Shown one piece after another: positions 1 through 8,139 of a stretch of 60,787 nt of DNA; the first letter of the stretch is position 1, and the number at the start of each line of letters is the position of its first letter. Below the pieces are notes generated by a model that saw only the letters and a program-made list of their open reading frames with translations, searched no databases and had not been told where the DNA came from. A program made the translations under genes and the position numbers. The stretch is from Phycisphaerales bacterium. Lineage in GTDB: Bacteria > Planctomycetota > Phycisphaerae > Phycisphaerales > UBA1924. The stretch is from the NCBI GenBank assembly GCA_947459215.1, contig CANHCQ010000023.1, forward strand, positions 1 through 60,787, read 5' to 3'.

Positions 1-653
1 ATGAGGTAGTCCTTCGTCTCCGTCGCCGTCTCGCCGGGGGCCTGAGTCGGCGCGAAGCGAACGACCGCGGCCGGGATCCGCCAGCTTCCCTTGATCACGA
101 TCTCCTGCGCCTCGCCGCGCAGCACGCTCGGGCGGCCGTCGAACCAGCCGCTGCGCTCCATCGCCGCACCGATCGCATCCAAGGGCTCGCGCGACAGCGG
201 GTCCGGGTCCGAGCCCAGCGCCTTGTACGCCATCGTCATCAGTTCCTCTTGGAACTGTGGTGCCAGCCACGTCCGCGGCTTCTCGCGGGGAGCGGGAGCA
301 ACATTCGACCCGGCAGCCGGCTTCGAGCCCGCTGTCTGCTTCGCGGTCTGTGCGACTTGCTTGGTCGCGACCTTGCCCGCCCCAGCGCTCTCGTCGGGCC
401 GCTTCAGCTCAGGCCACTCAAAGCGGATCGTCACCGGGCCCTTGGCCACGAAGGCCTCGGCCTTCTGACGCACGGGGGCCCGCAGCAGCAAGAAACCGAT
501 CGCCAGGCCCAGCACGATGACCACGCTGAAGAACGTCGTGAGGTGGGCCGTGAACGCACCCCAGTCAAAGCGCGGGCGCGACGGGCTCAGCTCGGGCAAG
601 AGTGCCACCGGCGTCTGCTCGGTCGGGCTGGGTTGGCTGGGAACGTCGGTCAC
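1..653 (-). CDS. ftsQ: FtsQ-like divisome protein (3' end beyond window)
   Basis: Reading leftwards from a GTG at 653, about 217 residues are visible before the window ends. The protein has a Pro-rich cytoplasmic tail, one membrane segment (residues about 41-57, 'FSVVIVLGLAIGFLLL') and then an Ala/Lys-rich linker into an extracytoplasmic part. That topology, and a position 29 bp behind ddl in a murC-murB-ddl order, is what is known for FtsQ, the bitopic divisome protein that links FtsB/FtsL to the cell-wall machinery. The start was chosen because a purine-rich GAGGAAAG lies just upstream. Sequence similarity to FtsQ is weak by eye, so the name rests mainly on topology and synteny; the POTRA domain is not convincingly visible in the part seen. 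Confidence 0.7.
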   Translation of the reverse strand, partial: MTDVPSQPSPTEQTPVALLPELSPSRPRFDWGAFTAHLTTFFSVVIVLGLAIGFLLLRAPVRQKAEAFVAKGPVTIRFEWPELKRPDESAGAGKVATKQVAQTAKQTAGSKPAAGSNVAPAPREKPRTWLAPQFQEELMTMAYKALGSDPDPLSREPLDAIGAAMERSGWFDGRPSVLRGEAQEIVIKGSWRIPAAVVRFAPTQAPGETATETKDYL

Positions 654-682
654 TGTTCTACTTCTTTCCTCTTCGGTCGAGT

Positions 683-1636
683 CTACCGCACGCGGTCCCG
701 GGCGCTGTCACGAATTGTCCCATCTCGAATGGCAAGGTGCAACAGCTGCGAGCACAGCTTCTCCATCGGCATTCCCGCCTGCTTCGCCGCCATCGGGAAG
801 AGCGAATGGTCCGTGAACCCCGGGAGGGTGTTCACTTCCAACAGCCATGGCATGCCCTCACGGTCCAGCAGGAAGTCGATCCGCGACAGGTGCCGGCACC
901 CCATGGCCCGGAAGAGGTCCTCGGCGTGCCGCTGGATTGTTGCCTTGACTCCAGCCGGAAGCGGCGGATCGACCAGGTACTGCGTGTCGTTCCGCTGGTA
1001 CTTGGCCTCGTAGTCGTAGAACTCCACCGCGGGCTTGATCTGGATGGGCAGCAAGGCCTTGCCGTCGAAGACGCCGACGGTCAGCTCGCTGCCGCCCAGG
1101 ACGCCCTGCTCCACCATGTAGACCCGGCGTGGCTGTTCCTGCATGTCCCGAAGCGCCGCGGCGATCGCGGTGAGCCACTCCGGGCTCGTGCGGCAGATGT
1201 GCACACCCACGCTCGAACCCTCGTGCACCGGCTTCACCACCACCGGCAGCTCGATCGGACAACCGTGGTCGCGTCCGTTGATCACGCACGCCCGCTTGGT
1301 GGGAATGCCCAGCGACGCCGCGAGCAGCTTGGTCGCCATCTTGTCCATCGCCACCCGCGCCGCCTGGCCGCGGCAACCGACGTAGGGACGCCGATCCTGA
1401 TCGAGCAGGTCCTGCAACGGCCCGCCTTCGCCCCAGCCGCCGTGGAGCACCGGGAAGACCACATCGCCCGCAAGCGCTCGAAGCTGCTGCAGGTTGGCGC
1501 GATCGATGATCTGGTAGTTGACGTCGAACTCGCCGCCGCGTTGGAGAGCCTCGGCGACGAACTTGCTGCTGACGAGGCTCACCTCGCGCTCGGCGTCCGG
1601 TCCGCCGCCCAGCACCAGCACGGTCTTGCGGCTCAT
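683..1636 (-). CDS. ddl: D-alanine--D-alanine ligase
   Basis: ATP-grasp ligase that joins two D-alanines for the peptidoglycan stem peptide, in the cytoplasm. At 317 aa it has normal family length. The N-terminus 'KTVLVLGGGPDAEREVSL' is the Ddl start; later come 'VLHGGWGEGG', the ATP-binding 'VVVKPVHEGSSVGVH', and the Mg/substrate region 'RIDFLLD' and 'LEVNTLPGFTDHSL'. 'YVGC' stands where many Ddl enzymes have 'YTGS'. A longer reading frame opens 18 codons upstream, but the ATG at 1636 was chosen because it overlaps the murB stop as ATGA, the usual sign of translational coupling, and because it places the first beta strand right at the start. Part of the murC-murB-ddl-ftsQ operon. Confidence 0.95.
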   Translation of the reverse strand: MSRKTVLVLGGGPDAEREVSLVSSKFVAEALQRGGEFDVNYQIIDRANLQQLRALAGDVVFPVLHGGWGEGGPLQDLLDQDRRPYVGCRGQAARVAMDKMATKLLAASLGIPTKRACVINGRDHGCPIELPVVVKPVHEGSSVGVHICRTSPEWLTAIAAALRDMQEQPRRVYMVEQGVLGGSELTVGVFDGKALLPIQIKPAVEFYDYEAKYQRNDTQYLVDPPLPAGVKATIQRHAEDLFRAMGCRHLSRIDFLLDREGMPWLLEVNTLPGFTDHSLFPMAAKQAGMPMEKLCSQLLHLAIRDGTIRDSARDRVR

Positions 1637-2601
1637 CGTCCACCCCCGCTCTTGCCCGTCGCGCTCTTGCCGGCCGCGTTCTTGCTCCACACGACGACCT
1701 CACGCGTGAGCTGGACACCGAAGCGGTCCATCACGCGGCGTTCCACCTCGTTCATGAGCCCGATCACATCGCGGGCCGTCGCGCCCGGGTGGGTCACGAA
1801 GAAGTTCGCGTGCACATCGCTCACTTCCGCGCCGCCGAAGCGCAGGCCCTTCAGCCCGGCGCGATCGATGAGCATCCCAGCGGGCACCCGCCGCCCGGCG
1901 CGGCCGTTGGCGTCGAAGAGCTCGGGCACATCGTCCTCGAGCGTCGGGTTCTTGTACGTGCAGCCGGCGGACTTCTCGGCCATCGGCTGGCTGGTCTTCT
2001 TGTACGCCATCACCTCTTTCTGCCGCTTGCGCACCGCGGCCGGGTCGTCCGGCAGCAGTTGCAGCTCGCATCCGGTGAGGATGTACTCGTTCAATCCCGA
2101 ACGCCGGTAGCCGAACGCGATGTCCTTGCGCTCGAGCGTGACTTCCTTGCCGTCACGCGTCAGTGCGTGGACGCGGAGCACATACTGCTCGATCTCGCCG
2201 AACTTGCCGCCAGCGTTCATGACCAGCGCGCCTCCGATGCTGGCAGGAATGCCGCCGAGCGTCTCCAGGCCCGCAAGGCCGATCCGCACCGTCTCGTTGA
2301 TGAGCTTGGGCAGGTTCGCACCTGCACCGACCCGCACGATGCCCTTGGCCGCGTCGATCGTCCACTCAGCCAGCGAGCCCCGCATCGCGACGACGAGTTC
2401 ATCAACGCCGTCGTCATCGACCAGCAGATTGGCACCGTCGCCCAGCACCCGCAGCGCCGGATCGATCTGCACGGCAGTGTTCAACTGTCCAACTGTCCAT
2501 ACCTCTACGAAGCGTGACGCGCCGCCGCCGATCCCGAACCAGGTCGGGACTTGCGCGAGTGGGGAGATGGCGAGTTCATCGTGCACGAGCATGTGATTCA
2601 C
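1633..2601 (-). CDS. murB: UDP-N-acetylenolpyruvoylglucosamine reductase
   Basis: FAD/NADPH enzyme that reduces enolpyruvyl-UDP-GlcNAc to UDP-MurNAc. 322 aa, typical of the shorter (type II) MurB. Visible signatures are the FAD-binding 'LGDGANLLVDDDGV', 'LGGIPASIGGALVMNAGG', 'RRSGLNEYILTGCEL', and 'SAGCTYKNP'. The last motif carries Cys where other MurB enzymes have the catalytic-acid Ser; Cys is also found here in natural MurB sequences, so activity is expected. Its stop overlaps the ddl start by 4 bp. Two closely spaced ATG codons (2601 and 2592) could start it. It is separated from murC by a 244-bp palindromic repeat element, unusual inside a cell-wall operon. Confidence 0.95.
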   Translation of the reverse strand: MNHMLVHDELAISPLAQVPTWFGIGGGASRFVEVWTVGQLNTAVQIDPALRVLGDGANLLVDDDGVDELVVAMRGSLAEWTIDAAKGIVRVGAGANLPKLINETVRIGLAGLETLGGIPASIGGALVMNAGGKFGEIEQYVLRVHALTRDGKEVTLERKDIAFGYRRSGLNEYILTGCELQLLPDDPAAVRKRQKEVMAYKKTSQPMAEKSAGCTYKNPTLEDDVPELFDANGRAGRRVPAGMLIDRAGLKGLRFGGAEVSDVHANFFVTHPGATARDVIGLMNEVERRVMDRFGVQLTREVVVWSKNAAGKSATGKSGGGR

Positions 2602-2845
2602 GAGAGAACGCGGAGAAGCGGAGAGAGCGGAGGTTTGCGGAGAGAAGACTTCAACTCAAGGGGCTCAAAGAACTCGAAGAAGGCGATCACGATGGAGAGA
2701 CAGCAGGCAGCACCGCGCGAAGACGAACCCGTGACAAACTCCAAGTCTCATTCTTCGTTCCTCATCTTTGAGTTCTTGGAGCTCTTTGAGTGAAACGCCT
2801 TCTCCGCGTCACTCCGCCTTCTCCGCCTCTCCGCGTTCTCTCTTC
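2602..2845. repeat. composite nested inverted repeat, copy 1
   Basis: The whole murC-murB gap is one nested palindrome. The outer arms are GA-rich: 2602-2646 begins 'GAGAGAACGCGGAGAAGCGG' and 2797-2845 is its imperfect reverse complement. The inner arms (2654-2680 'CTCAAGGGGCTCAAAGAACT' onward, and 2761-2795) also pair. Between them lie about 80 bp of unpaired sequence. The element abuts the murC stop codon. A second element with the same inner core lies at 16574-16784. No open frame inside looks like a gene. Confidence 0.8.
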
Positions 2846-4375
2846 TTACCGGGACTCACCCGCCAGATACCCGCGGCCGACCTCGAACACCGGGCCCGCG
2901 CCCATCACCACCACCACATCGCCTGGGCGACACATGGTCTCGAGTTCTTCGACGATCGCATCGAAGGGGTAGACGTGCTTGGCCTTGACCTTGCGCTGCC
3001 GCAGGCGGTCCACCAGGTCGCTGGCGCCGATCTTGGCCTTTTCTTCCTGGCTATCGCGCACAAAGTAGATGTGCGGCACGATCACCACATCCGCCTCGCT
3101 GAAGCTCTGGGCGAACTCCTCGAGCAAGTGCCGCGTGCGGGAGTGCTGGTGAGGCTGGAAGACACAGATGAGCCGCCCGCCGCGCTGCTCGGGCTTCTCG
3201 AAGGCTCGGAGCGCCCGCAGCGTGACATCCACTTCCGTCGGGTGATGGCCGTAGTCGTCGTAGACGCGCACGGAGCCGCCGCCGCCGAGCGTGCGCTCGC
3301 CCAGCAACTGCATGCGGCGATCGACGCCGGTGAACGCCGCGAGCGACTCGGCGACGCGGGCCGGATCGGCACCGACCATCACCGCCAGCGCCAGCGCCGT
3401 CGCGCTGTTGATCGCGTTGTGCACGCCGGGCAGACGCATGGTCCACGCTGCCACTTGCTTGTTCTCGTGCGACAGCGTGACCCGCCGCGTCTCCTGGTCG
3501 TACGACACCACCCAGTCGGCGCTGGGGGTAAAGCCGATGGTCTCGATCGCGCAGTCAAGCCCCGCCGTCACCTCACGGCGGTGGGCGCCCTCGTGAGCGA
3601 TGAGCAGCTTGCCGCCCGCGCTCGCCGGGGGAAGCAGCCGCGCGAACTCGTGGAAGCTCTCGATCACCGCGTCCATCGAGCCGTAGACGTCCAGGTGGTC
3701 GGCCTCGACGCTGCTGATACTCGCGATCGTCGGGTGCAGATTGTGGAACGAGCGGTTGAACTCGCACGACTCGGCGATCAACAGACCCGGGCGGCCCTTC
3801 AGGTCGCCGTCGGGAATCTGATCGCTGCCGAGACGGAAGCCGGAGATCTGGACGCCCTCTGGCCGTGCGGCGGAGTTGAGCGTGCCGGTGGTGAGCTGGT
3901 TGCACGTTGCGCCGACGATCACCGTCGGGTCGAGGCCCGCGTCGGTCAGGGCGCAGCCGAGCATCGCCGTGGTGCTGCTCTTGCCGTGGGTGCCGGCGAT
4001 CGAGATGCCGGTGCGGCCAAGCATCGCCAAGCCAAGGGCCTCGGCATAGAACAAAACCTGAACGCCACGGTTCTCCGCCTCGATCACCTGCGGATGGTCG
4101 GGCTTCACCGCCGCCGACGCGATCACCAGTTCGCACCCCGCCGGCAGGGCCTCACGGGTCTGCTCAAAGCCGACCGCAACACCCTCAGCGACAAGAGCTT
4201 GGGTGACTTCGGTCTCGTGCATATCCGAGCCGCTGATGATGGCCCCGCGGTGGCGGAGCATGCGGGCGAGCCCGCTCATGCCGCAGCCACCGATGCCGAT
4301 CAAATAGAGATGCTTCCCAGCCACCTCAAACGAGCGGCGGTCGGCGGGCTGGTCGTTGGCGGCGACAAACTTCAT
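2846..4375 (-). CDS. murC: UDP-N-acetylmuramate--L-alanine ligase
   Basis: Mur ligase that adds L-Ala to UDP-MurNAc with ATP. The N-terminal nucleotide-binding fold is 'LYLIGIGGCGMSGLA', the ATP loop 'GTHGKSSTTAM' is at residues about 128-138 (Ser where many have Thr), and the C-terminal Mur ligase region has 'YDDYGHHPTEV' followed by 'RRMQLL'-type surroundings. From the chosen ATG (4375) the protein is 509 aa, close to the family's 450-490. An ATG at 4516 would add 47 low-complexity Pro/Ser residues, and the frame continues further into the hairpin repeat at 4579-4645, so longer starts look spurious. No strong Shine-Dalgarno supports either choice. First gene of the wall operon, divergent from the Nudix gene. 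Confidence 0.93.
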   Translation of the reverse strand: MKFVAANDQPADRRSFEVAGKHLYLIGIGGCGMSGLARMLRHRGAIISGSDMHETEVTQALVAEGVAVGFEQTREALPAGCELVIASAAVKPDHPQVIEAENRGVQVLFYAEALGLAMLGRTGISIAGTHGKSSTTAMLGCALTDAGLDPTVIVGATCNQLTTGTLNSAARPEGVQISGFRLGSDQIPDGDLKGRPGLLIAESCEFNRSFHNLHPTIASISSVEADHLDVYGSMDAVIESFHEFARLLPPASAGGKLLIAHEGAHRREVTAGLDCAIETIGFTPSADWVVSYDQETRRVTLSHENKQVAAWTMRLPGVHNAINSATALALAVMVGADPARVAESLAAFTGVDRRMQLLGERTLGGGGSVRVYDDYGHHPTEVDVTLRALRAFEKPEQRGGRLICVFQPHQHSRTRHLLEEFAQSFSEADVVIVPHIYFVRDSQEEKAKIGASDLVDRLRQRKVKAKHVYPFDAIVEELETMCRPGDVVVVMGAGPVFEVGRGYLAGESR

Positions 4376-4578
4376 GGTGACACCCGACCGCACGTCGGCC
4401 CGCACACCCTTGGGCAAAAAGGGCGACGAGAACGGGCTCGCCGTCGGGCTGAGTGTAAGCGACGAAGCAGGCGCGCCGGACGCGCCCGGAAGGGACGAAA
4501 CAGGCAGGCTCGACATGAGGGCGGTATCGGCTTGAGGAAGGCTCGGACGTGAAGTGTGGGAGGGGGAGGTGGCGCAGT

Positions 4579-4645
4579 GGCAAAGTGGCAGAGTGGCGCA
4601 GTGAGACTGTGCCACTCCGCCACTGCGCCACTCTGCCACTTTGCC
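4579..4645. repeat. 25-bp perfect hairpin of 9-bp tandem units
   Basis: Bases 4579-4603 and 4621-4645 are exact reverse complements over 25 bp, separated by 17 bases. Each arm is built of degenerate 9-bp units of the type 'GTGGCAGA(G)'. It lies in the divergent gap between murC and the Nudix gene, where it could form a cruciform or a long RNA stem. There is no T-tract, so an ordinary terminator is unlikely. The same unit family appears inside mqnE near 13849-13880. Confidence 0.9.
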
Positions 4646-4668
4646 CCTCTGCCCCCGTACCCTCCCCC

Positions 4669-5235
4669 ATGTCCGACCACGCCGTGAACCCGGCCGGGGC
4701 CGCCGCCGGTGCCCTGCCCTACAAGATCGCCTGCCTCTGCGACCTGCGCGACAAGGACGGCCGCGTGCTGCTGCTCAAGCGGCTCAAGGCCCCGAACCTC
4801 GGGCTGGTCTCGCCCATCGGCGGCAAGCTCGACGTGAACCACGGCGAATCCCCGGCCCGCTGCGCTCAGCGCGAGATCGAGGAGGAATCCGGCATCCATG
4901 TCCCGATGGAGCGCCTGCACCTCGCTGGCATCATCAGCGAGCAGGCCTTCGAAGGCCGCGGCCACTGGCTGATGTTCCTGTATCGCGTCCTCGGCCCGGT
5001 CTGGACCGAACCACGCGACATGCGCGAAGGCCGCCTCGACTGGTTCCCGCTCGACCAGCTCGAATCGCTCCCGCTGCCCGAGAGCGATCGCAAGGTGATC
5101 TGGCCGCTGATCCGGAAACACGAGCCGAAATCACCCGGCGGCAAGCCCGGATTCTTCGCGGTGCACATCTCCTGCACGGGCGAAAAGGGCGAGACGATGG
5201 AATGGCACGTCGAGCAGGAAACCCCGGCGACCTGA
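4669..5235 (+). CDS. Nudix hydrolase
   Basis: 188-aa hydrolase of nucleoside-diphosphate-linked substrates. The Nudix helix is clear: 'GGKLD', then 'GESPARCAQREIEEESGI', containing the REUxEExGU core. The loop between the Gly and the first Glu of the box is two residues longer than the GX5E consensus, which does not disturb the catalytic Glu cluster. The closest general type is the MutT/ADP-ribose-like group with 'LLLKRLKAPNLGLVSPIGGKL', but the substrate cannot be read from sequence. The ATG at 4669 was chosen over an in-frame upstream start because the upstream 40 codons are translated hairpin repeat. Convergent with the next gene, one base apart. Confidence 0.9.
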   Translation: MSDHAVNPAGAAAGALPYKIACLCDLRDKDGRVLLLKRLKAPNLGLVSPIGGKLDVNHGESPARCAQREIEEESGIHVPMERLHLAGIISEQAFEGRGHWLMFLYRVLGPVWTEPRDMREGRLDWFPLDQLESLPLPESDRKVIWPLIRKHEPKSPGGKPGFFAVHISCTGEKGETMEWHVEQETPAT

Positions 5236-5236
5236 G

Positions 5237-5854
5237 TCAGCGCCGACGCCGCATCACGATCAATCCCGCCAGCCCCACCGCCACCGCACTCGGTGCCGGC
5301 ACGGTCAGCACGCGGATGTCGTCCATCGCCTGCCCGTTGGCGAGCGTGAACTGGATCGTGTTGGGCGAGAGCAGCTTGAAGGTGTCGATCACCGAGCTGA
5401 TGCCGCGGCTCAGTTCCCCCGCCGCGTAGATGGTGCCCGGCGCACCGAGCGCGGCATCACTCAGGTCGAGTCGGCCGAGCGAGCAGATGATCGCGATGAT
5501 CGGGCCGTCAAAGGTCACCGTGCCGGTCACGGACGGATACGGCGACGGCTCACCATTGTTGTCAAAATGGATCAAGTGGCTGTCCACCCAGGTCGGACCG
5601 GGCAAGAGCGCCGGCGCGAGATTGGAAGTCGTGTACGCCACGCCGACCGTCGGCAGGTACTTGTCGACGCCGCCGCTGAACTGCACGCCCTGCCGCTCGT
5701 TGATCACGTACGCCTTTGTCTTGTCGGCGAAGACGCCGAACGCCAGACTGGGCGGGGGCGCGATGTGACTCACCTGCCCGGTGACCGAAACGACTGCGCC
5801 AAGCGAGGAACACCCGAGCGCCGCAGCGCCCACGCACACGAGAACATTCTTCAT
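5237..5854 (-). CDS. PEP-CTERM sorting-domain protein, unknown function
   Basis: 205-aa exported protein. It has an N-terminal signal peptide ('MKNVLVCVGAAALGCSSLGA') and a C-terminal tail 'VPAPSAVAVGLAGLIVMRRRR': Pro motif, hydrophobic helix, Arg cluster. This is the known substrate architecture for exosortase-dependent surface sorting. The middle is a beta-rich domain without motifs I recognise. The start is supported by GAGGAG eight bases upstream (5863-5869 region). No exosortase is encoded in this window, so the processing enzyme must be elsewhere. Confidence 0.85.
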   Translation of the reverse strand: MKNVLVCVGAAALGCSSLGAVVSVTGQVSHIAPPPSLAFGVFADKTKAYVINERQGVQFSGGVDKYLPTVGVAYTTSNLAPALLPGPTWVDSHLIHFDNNGEPSPYPSVTGTVTFDGPIIAIICSLGRLDLSDAALGAPGTIYAAGELSRGISSVIDTFKLLSPNTIQFTLANGQAMDDIRVLTVPAPSAVAVGLAGLIVMRRRR

Positions 5855-6018
5855 CTTGTCAACTCCTCTGGTCCTCTTTCGAGGGCCGCAACCCGCGCCG
5901 CACGTGCGACTGGTTCTGGACGAACCCGAGGATTTGCCGAGCCAGAGCGGAATCTTGCAGCGTGACGTCCGATTTCCTCCGAAACCAAGCCACGCCCCTT
6001 ACGAATCTAGAATCAACC

Positions 6019-7911
6019 ATGCACGGCACCCGCCGCTCCATCTTCCGCCTGCTCGCCTGGACGCTCGTTCTGCTGGCGTGGTCCCTGCCGTCGGTGATGG
6101 CACCCTCGTTCGCCGCCGACCCGGCGACCACCCCCGCTCCCGCCAGCCCCATCTCCGCGCCGCCCGTCGCCATCAGCGCCGCCCGTCAGGCCACGAACCC
6201 CTATGTCCTCACCATCAAGGGACCGATCGACGCCATCACCGCCCGCAGCATGAAGCGCCGCATGGCCGACGCCGTCGCCGCCGGTGCCGATGCACTCGTC
6301 ATCGAGCTCGACACCCCCGGCGGCGAACTGGGCGCGGTGCTGGAGATCTCCAGCTCGATCAAGAACTCGCCCATCCGCAACACCGTCGCGTGGATCAACC
6401 CGCAGGCCTATTCCGGCGGCGCGATCATCGCCCTGGCCTGCCGCGAGATCGTCGTCGCCGGCAGCATCGGCTTCGGCGATGCCAAGGTCATCCGCCCCAC
6501 CTTCGATCGCAACTCGCTCACCTCCCAGCTCCGCGGCCTCAACGAGGACGAGCGCCAGAAACTCCTCCCGCCCCTGCTCGCCGACGTCGTTGATTCCGCC
6601 CGCCGCCACAATCGCGCCAACGGCACCTATCAGTGGGACGAACTCATCGTCCAGGCCATCGTCGCCACCGACGCCGAACTCTGGTGGGTCGAGGACACAC
6701 AGACCGGCACCCGCTTCGCCGTCGATCGCGCCGAGTTCGAAGCCCTCTTCCCCGATCAGCCCGTGCTGCAGCCCATGGTCGCCACCGCGAGTGTCGGCAG
6801 CAACGAGAAGAAGACCAACAAACGCGGCAGCGTGCCCGCCGCGGCGCCGACCGACGCCGCGCCCGTACCCGCACCGCTCGACTCCGAATCCGCCCCCTTC
6901 GCGCCCGCCTCCCCCACCGTCACCCGCCTGGGCCCGAGCATGAACACCGCGCTCGAACTCGCGGGCGCGACGCCGACGCTCCGACCCCGCACCGACGGCG
7001 CGGCCCCCGGCCGCTTCCGCCTGCTCGCCAAGATCTGCAACGGCGACGGCGCGGTCGTGCTCCGCGAAAACGAGATGGCCTACTTCGGCTTCGCCTCCAA
7101 CGCGACCCGTTCCGGTGGCGCGGCACCCGTGCTCCAGCCCATCAACTCCGACGCCGACCTCCAGTCCTTCATCGCCGCCCCCTCCCTCACCCGCCTCGAC
7201 GAGTCGTGGTCCGAGGAGTTCGCCCGCTTCATGTCCGCCCCTTGGGTCCGCGGCACGCTCGTCACCATCTTCCTCATCTGCCTCTTCATCGAGTTCTTCA
7301 GCCCCGGCGTCACCATCCCCGGTGTCATCGCCCTCTGCTGCCTCGCGGGCCTGTTCCTGCCGCAGATCGTGATCGGCATGGCCATGTGGTGGCAACTCGC
7401 CGCCATCGGCGTCGGCGTCGTCTTCCTCGCCGCCGAACTCATTGTGCTCCCCGGCTTCGGCATCGCCGGCCTCATCGGTATCGTCGCGCTCATGATCGGC
7501 CTGGTCGGCGTCTTCATCCCCGGCTCCAGCGGCAGCGGCCTGGGAGCCGCTCAGTTCCGCGAGGGGCTCGCCACCGGCGTCACCACCCTGCTCCTCGCCG
7601 GCTTCACCACCTGGGTCGCACTCTTCTTCATCTACCGCAACATCACCAACATCCCCATCCTGCAGCGCCTCGTGCTCCAGAACCCCGAAGGCGACATCGG
7701 CACCGACGCTTCGATGCTCACCGCCATGGCCCCGCCCGCCATCAAGGTCGGCGCCATCGGCGTCGCCGTCACCCCGCTGCGCCCCGCCGGCAAGATCGAG
7801 ATCGACGGCACCCGCCACGACGTCGTCGCCGAACTCGGCTTCATCGACATCGGCAAAGAAGTCCGCGTCGTCAGCGTCACCGACTTCCGCATCAGCGTTG
7901 AAGCGGTGTAG
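6019..7911 (+). CDS. NfeD-family membrane protein with ClpP-like protease domain
   Basis: 630-aa membrane protein of the long NfeD (NfeD1b) type. A signal peptide/anchor is followed by a ClpP/SppA-class domain: 'VIELDTPGGELGAVLEI' forms the oxyanion strand and 'PQAYSGGAIIALACREI' carries the probable nucleophile Ser. Four hydrophobic segments follow (residues about 420-545), and the C-terminus is the NfeD OB-fold ('GVAVTPLRPAGKIEIDGTRH'). A catalytic Lys cannot be assigned with certainty, and the domain has a long Pro/Ala linker. Such proteins are known to work with flotillin-like proteins; floA lies 9 kb downstream on the same strand. The start at 6019 places the signal peptide at the N-terminus. 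Confidence 0.88.
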   Translation: MHGTRRSIFRLLAWTLVLLAWSLPSVMAPSFAADPATTPAPASPISAPPVAISAARQATNPYVLTIKGPIDAITARSMKRRMADAVAAGADALVIELDTPGGELGAVLEISSSIKNSPIRNTVAWINPQAYSGGAIIALACREIVVAGSIGFGDAKVIRPTFDRNSLTSQLRGLNEDERQKLLPPLLADVVDSARRHNRANGTYQWDELIVQAIVATDAELWWVEDTQTGTRFAVDRAEFEALFPDQPVLQPMVATASVGSNEKKTNKRGSVPAAAPTDAAPVPAPLDSESAPFAPASPTVTRLGPSMNTALELAGATPTLRPRTDGAAPGRFRLLAKICNGDGAVVLRENEMAYFGFASNATRSGGAAPVLQPINSDADLQSFIAAPSLTRLDESWSEEFARFMSAPWVRGTLVTIFLICLFIEFFSPGVTIPGVIALCCLAGLFLPQIVIGMAMWWQLAAIGVGVVFLAAELIVLPGFGIAGLIGIVALMIGLVGVFIPGSSGSGLGAAQFREGLATGVTTLLLAGFTTWVALFFIYRNITNIPILQRLVLQNPEGDIGTDASMLTAMAPPAIKVGAIGVAVTPLRPAGKIEIDGTRHDVVAELGFIDIGKEVRVVSVTDFRISVEAV

Positions 7912-7914
7912 AAG

Positions 7915-8093
7915 AAGGTGTCGAGGTGTCAAGGTGTCAAGGTGTCAAGGTGTCAAGGTGTCAAGGTGTCAAGGTGTCAAGGTGTCAAGGTGTCGAGCGA
8001 CGGACGGTCCGATCCTTCGACTCTTGGACTGTTGGACGCTTGGACTCTTGAGCATCTGGGTACTTGGACGGTTGGACACTTGGACAGTTGAAC
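7915..8093. repeat. octamer tandem array followed by a TTGGAC-type array
   Basis: Bases 7915-7994 are ten consecutive 8-bp units, nearly all 'AAGGTGTC' (the second unit and the sequence right after the array start with GAG). It begins four bases after the stop codon of the long NfeD gene. From about 8015 to 8093 a second degenerate array based on 'CTTGGAC'/'GTTGGAC' follows. The two arrays fill most of the gap between the two nfeD genes. Units have no spacers, so this is simple tandem repetition rather than CRISPR. Confidence 0.92.
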
Positions 8094-8139
8094 ACGCGCC
8101 CCTGAACACCCCGTCTCCGCAACACCTCTACCCTTCGCC

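Noticed and set aside
2768..4552. Plus-strand open frame of about 590 codons
   Set aside because: It is antisense to murC, His/Arg-rich and lacks any domain; murC has full motif support.
4517..4639. N-terminal extension of MurC
   Set aside because: The extra codons are translated hairpin repeat and low-complexity sequence, with no counterpart in the MurC family.
6013..7932. Minus-strand open frame of about 640 codons
   Set aside because: Antisense to the long NfeD gene; composition is Asp/Glu/Gly-rich shadow coding caused by high GC.
7915..7994. CRISPR array
   Set aside because: The units are contiguous octamers without spacers and there are no cas genes.
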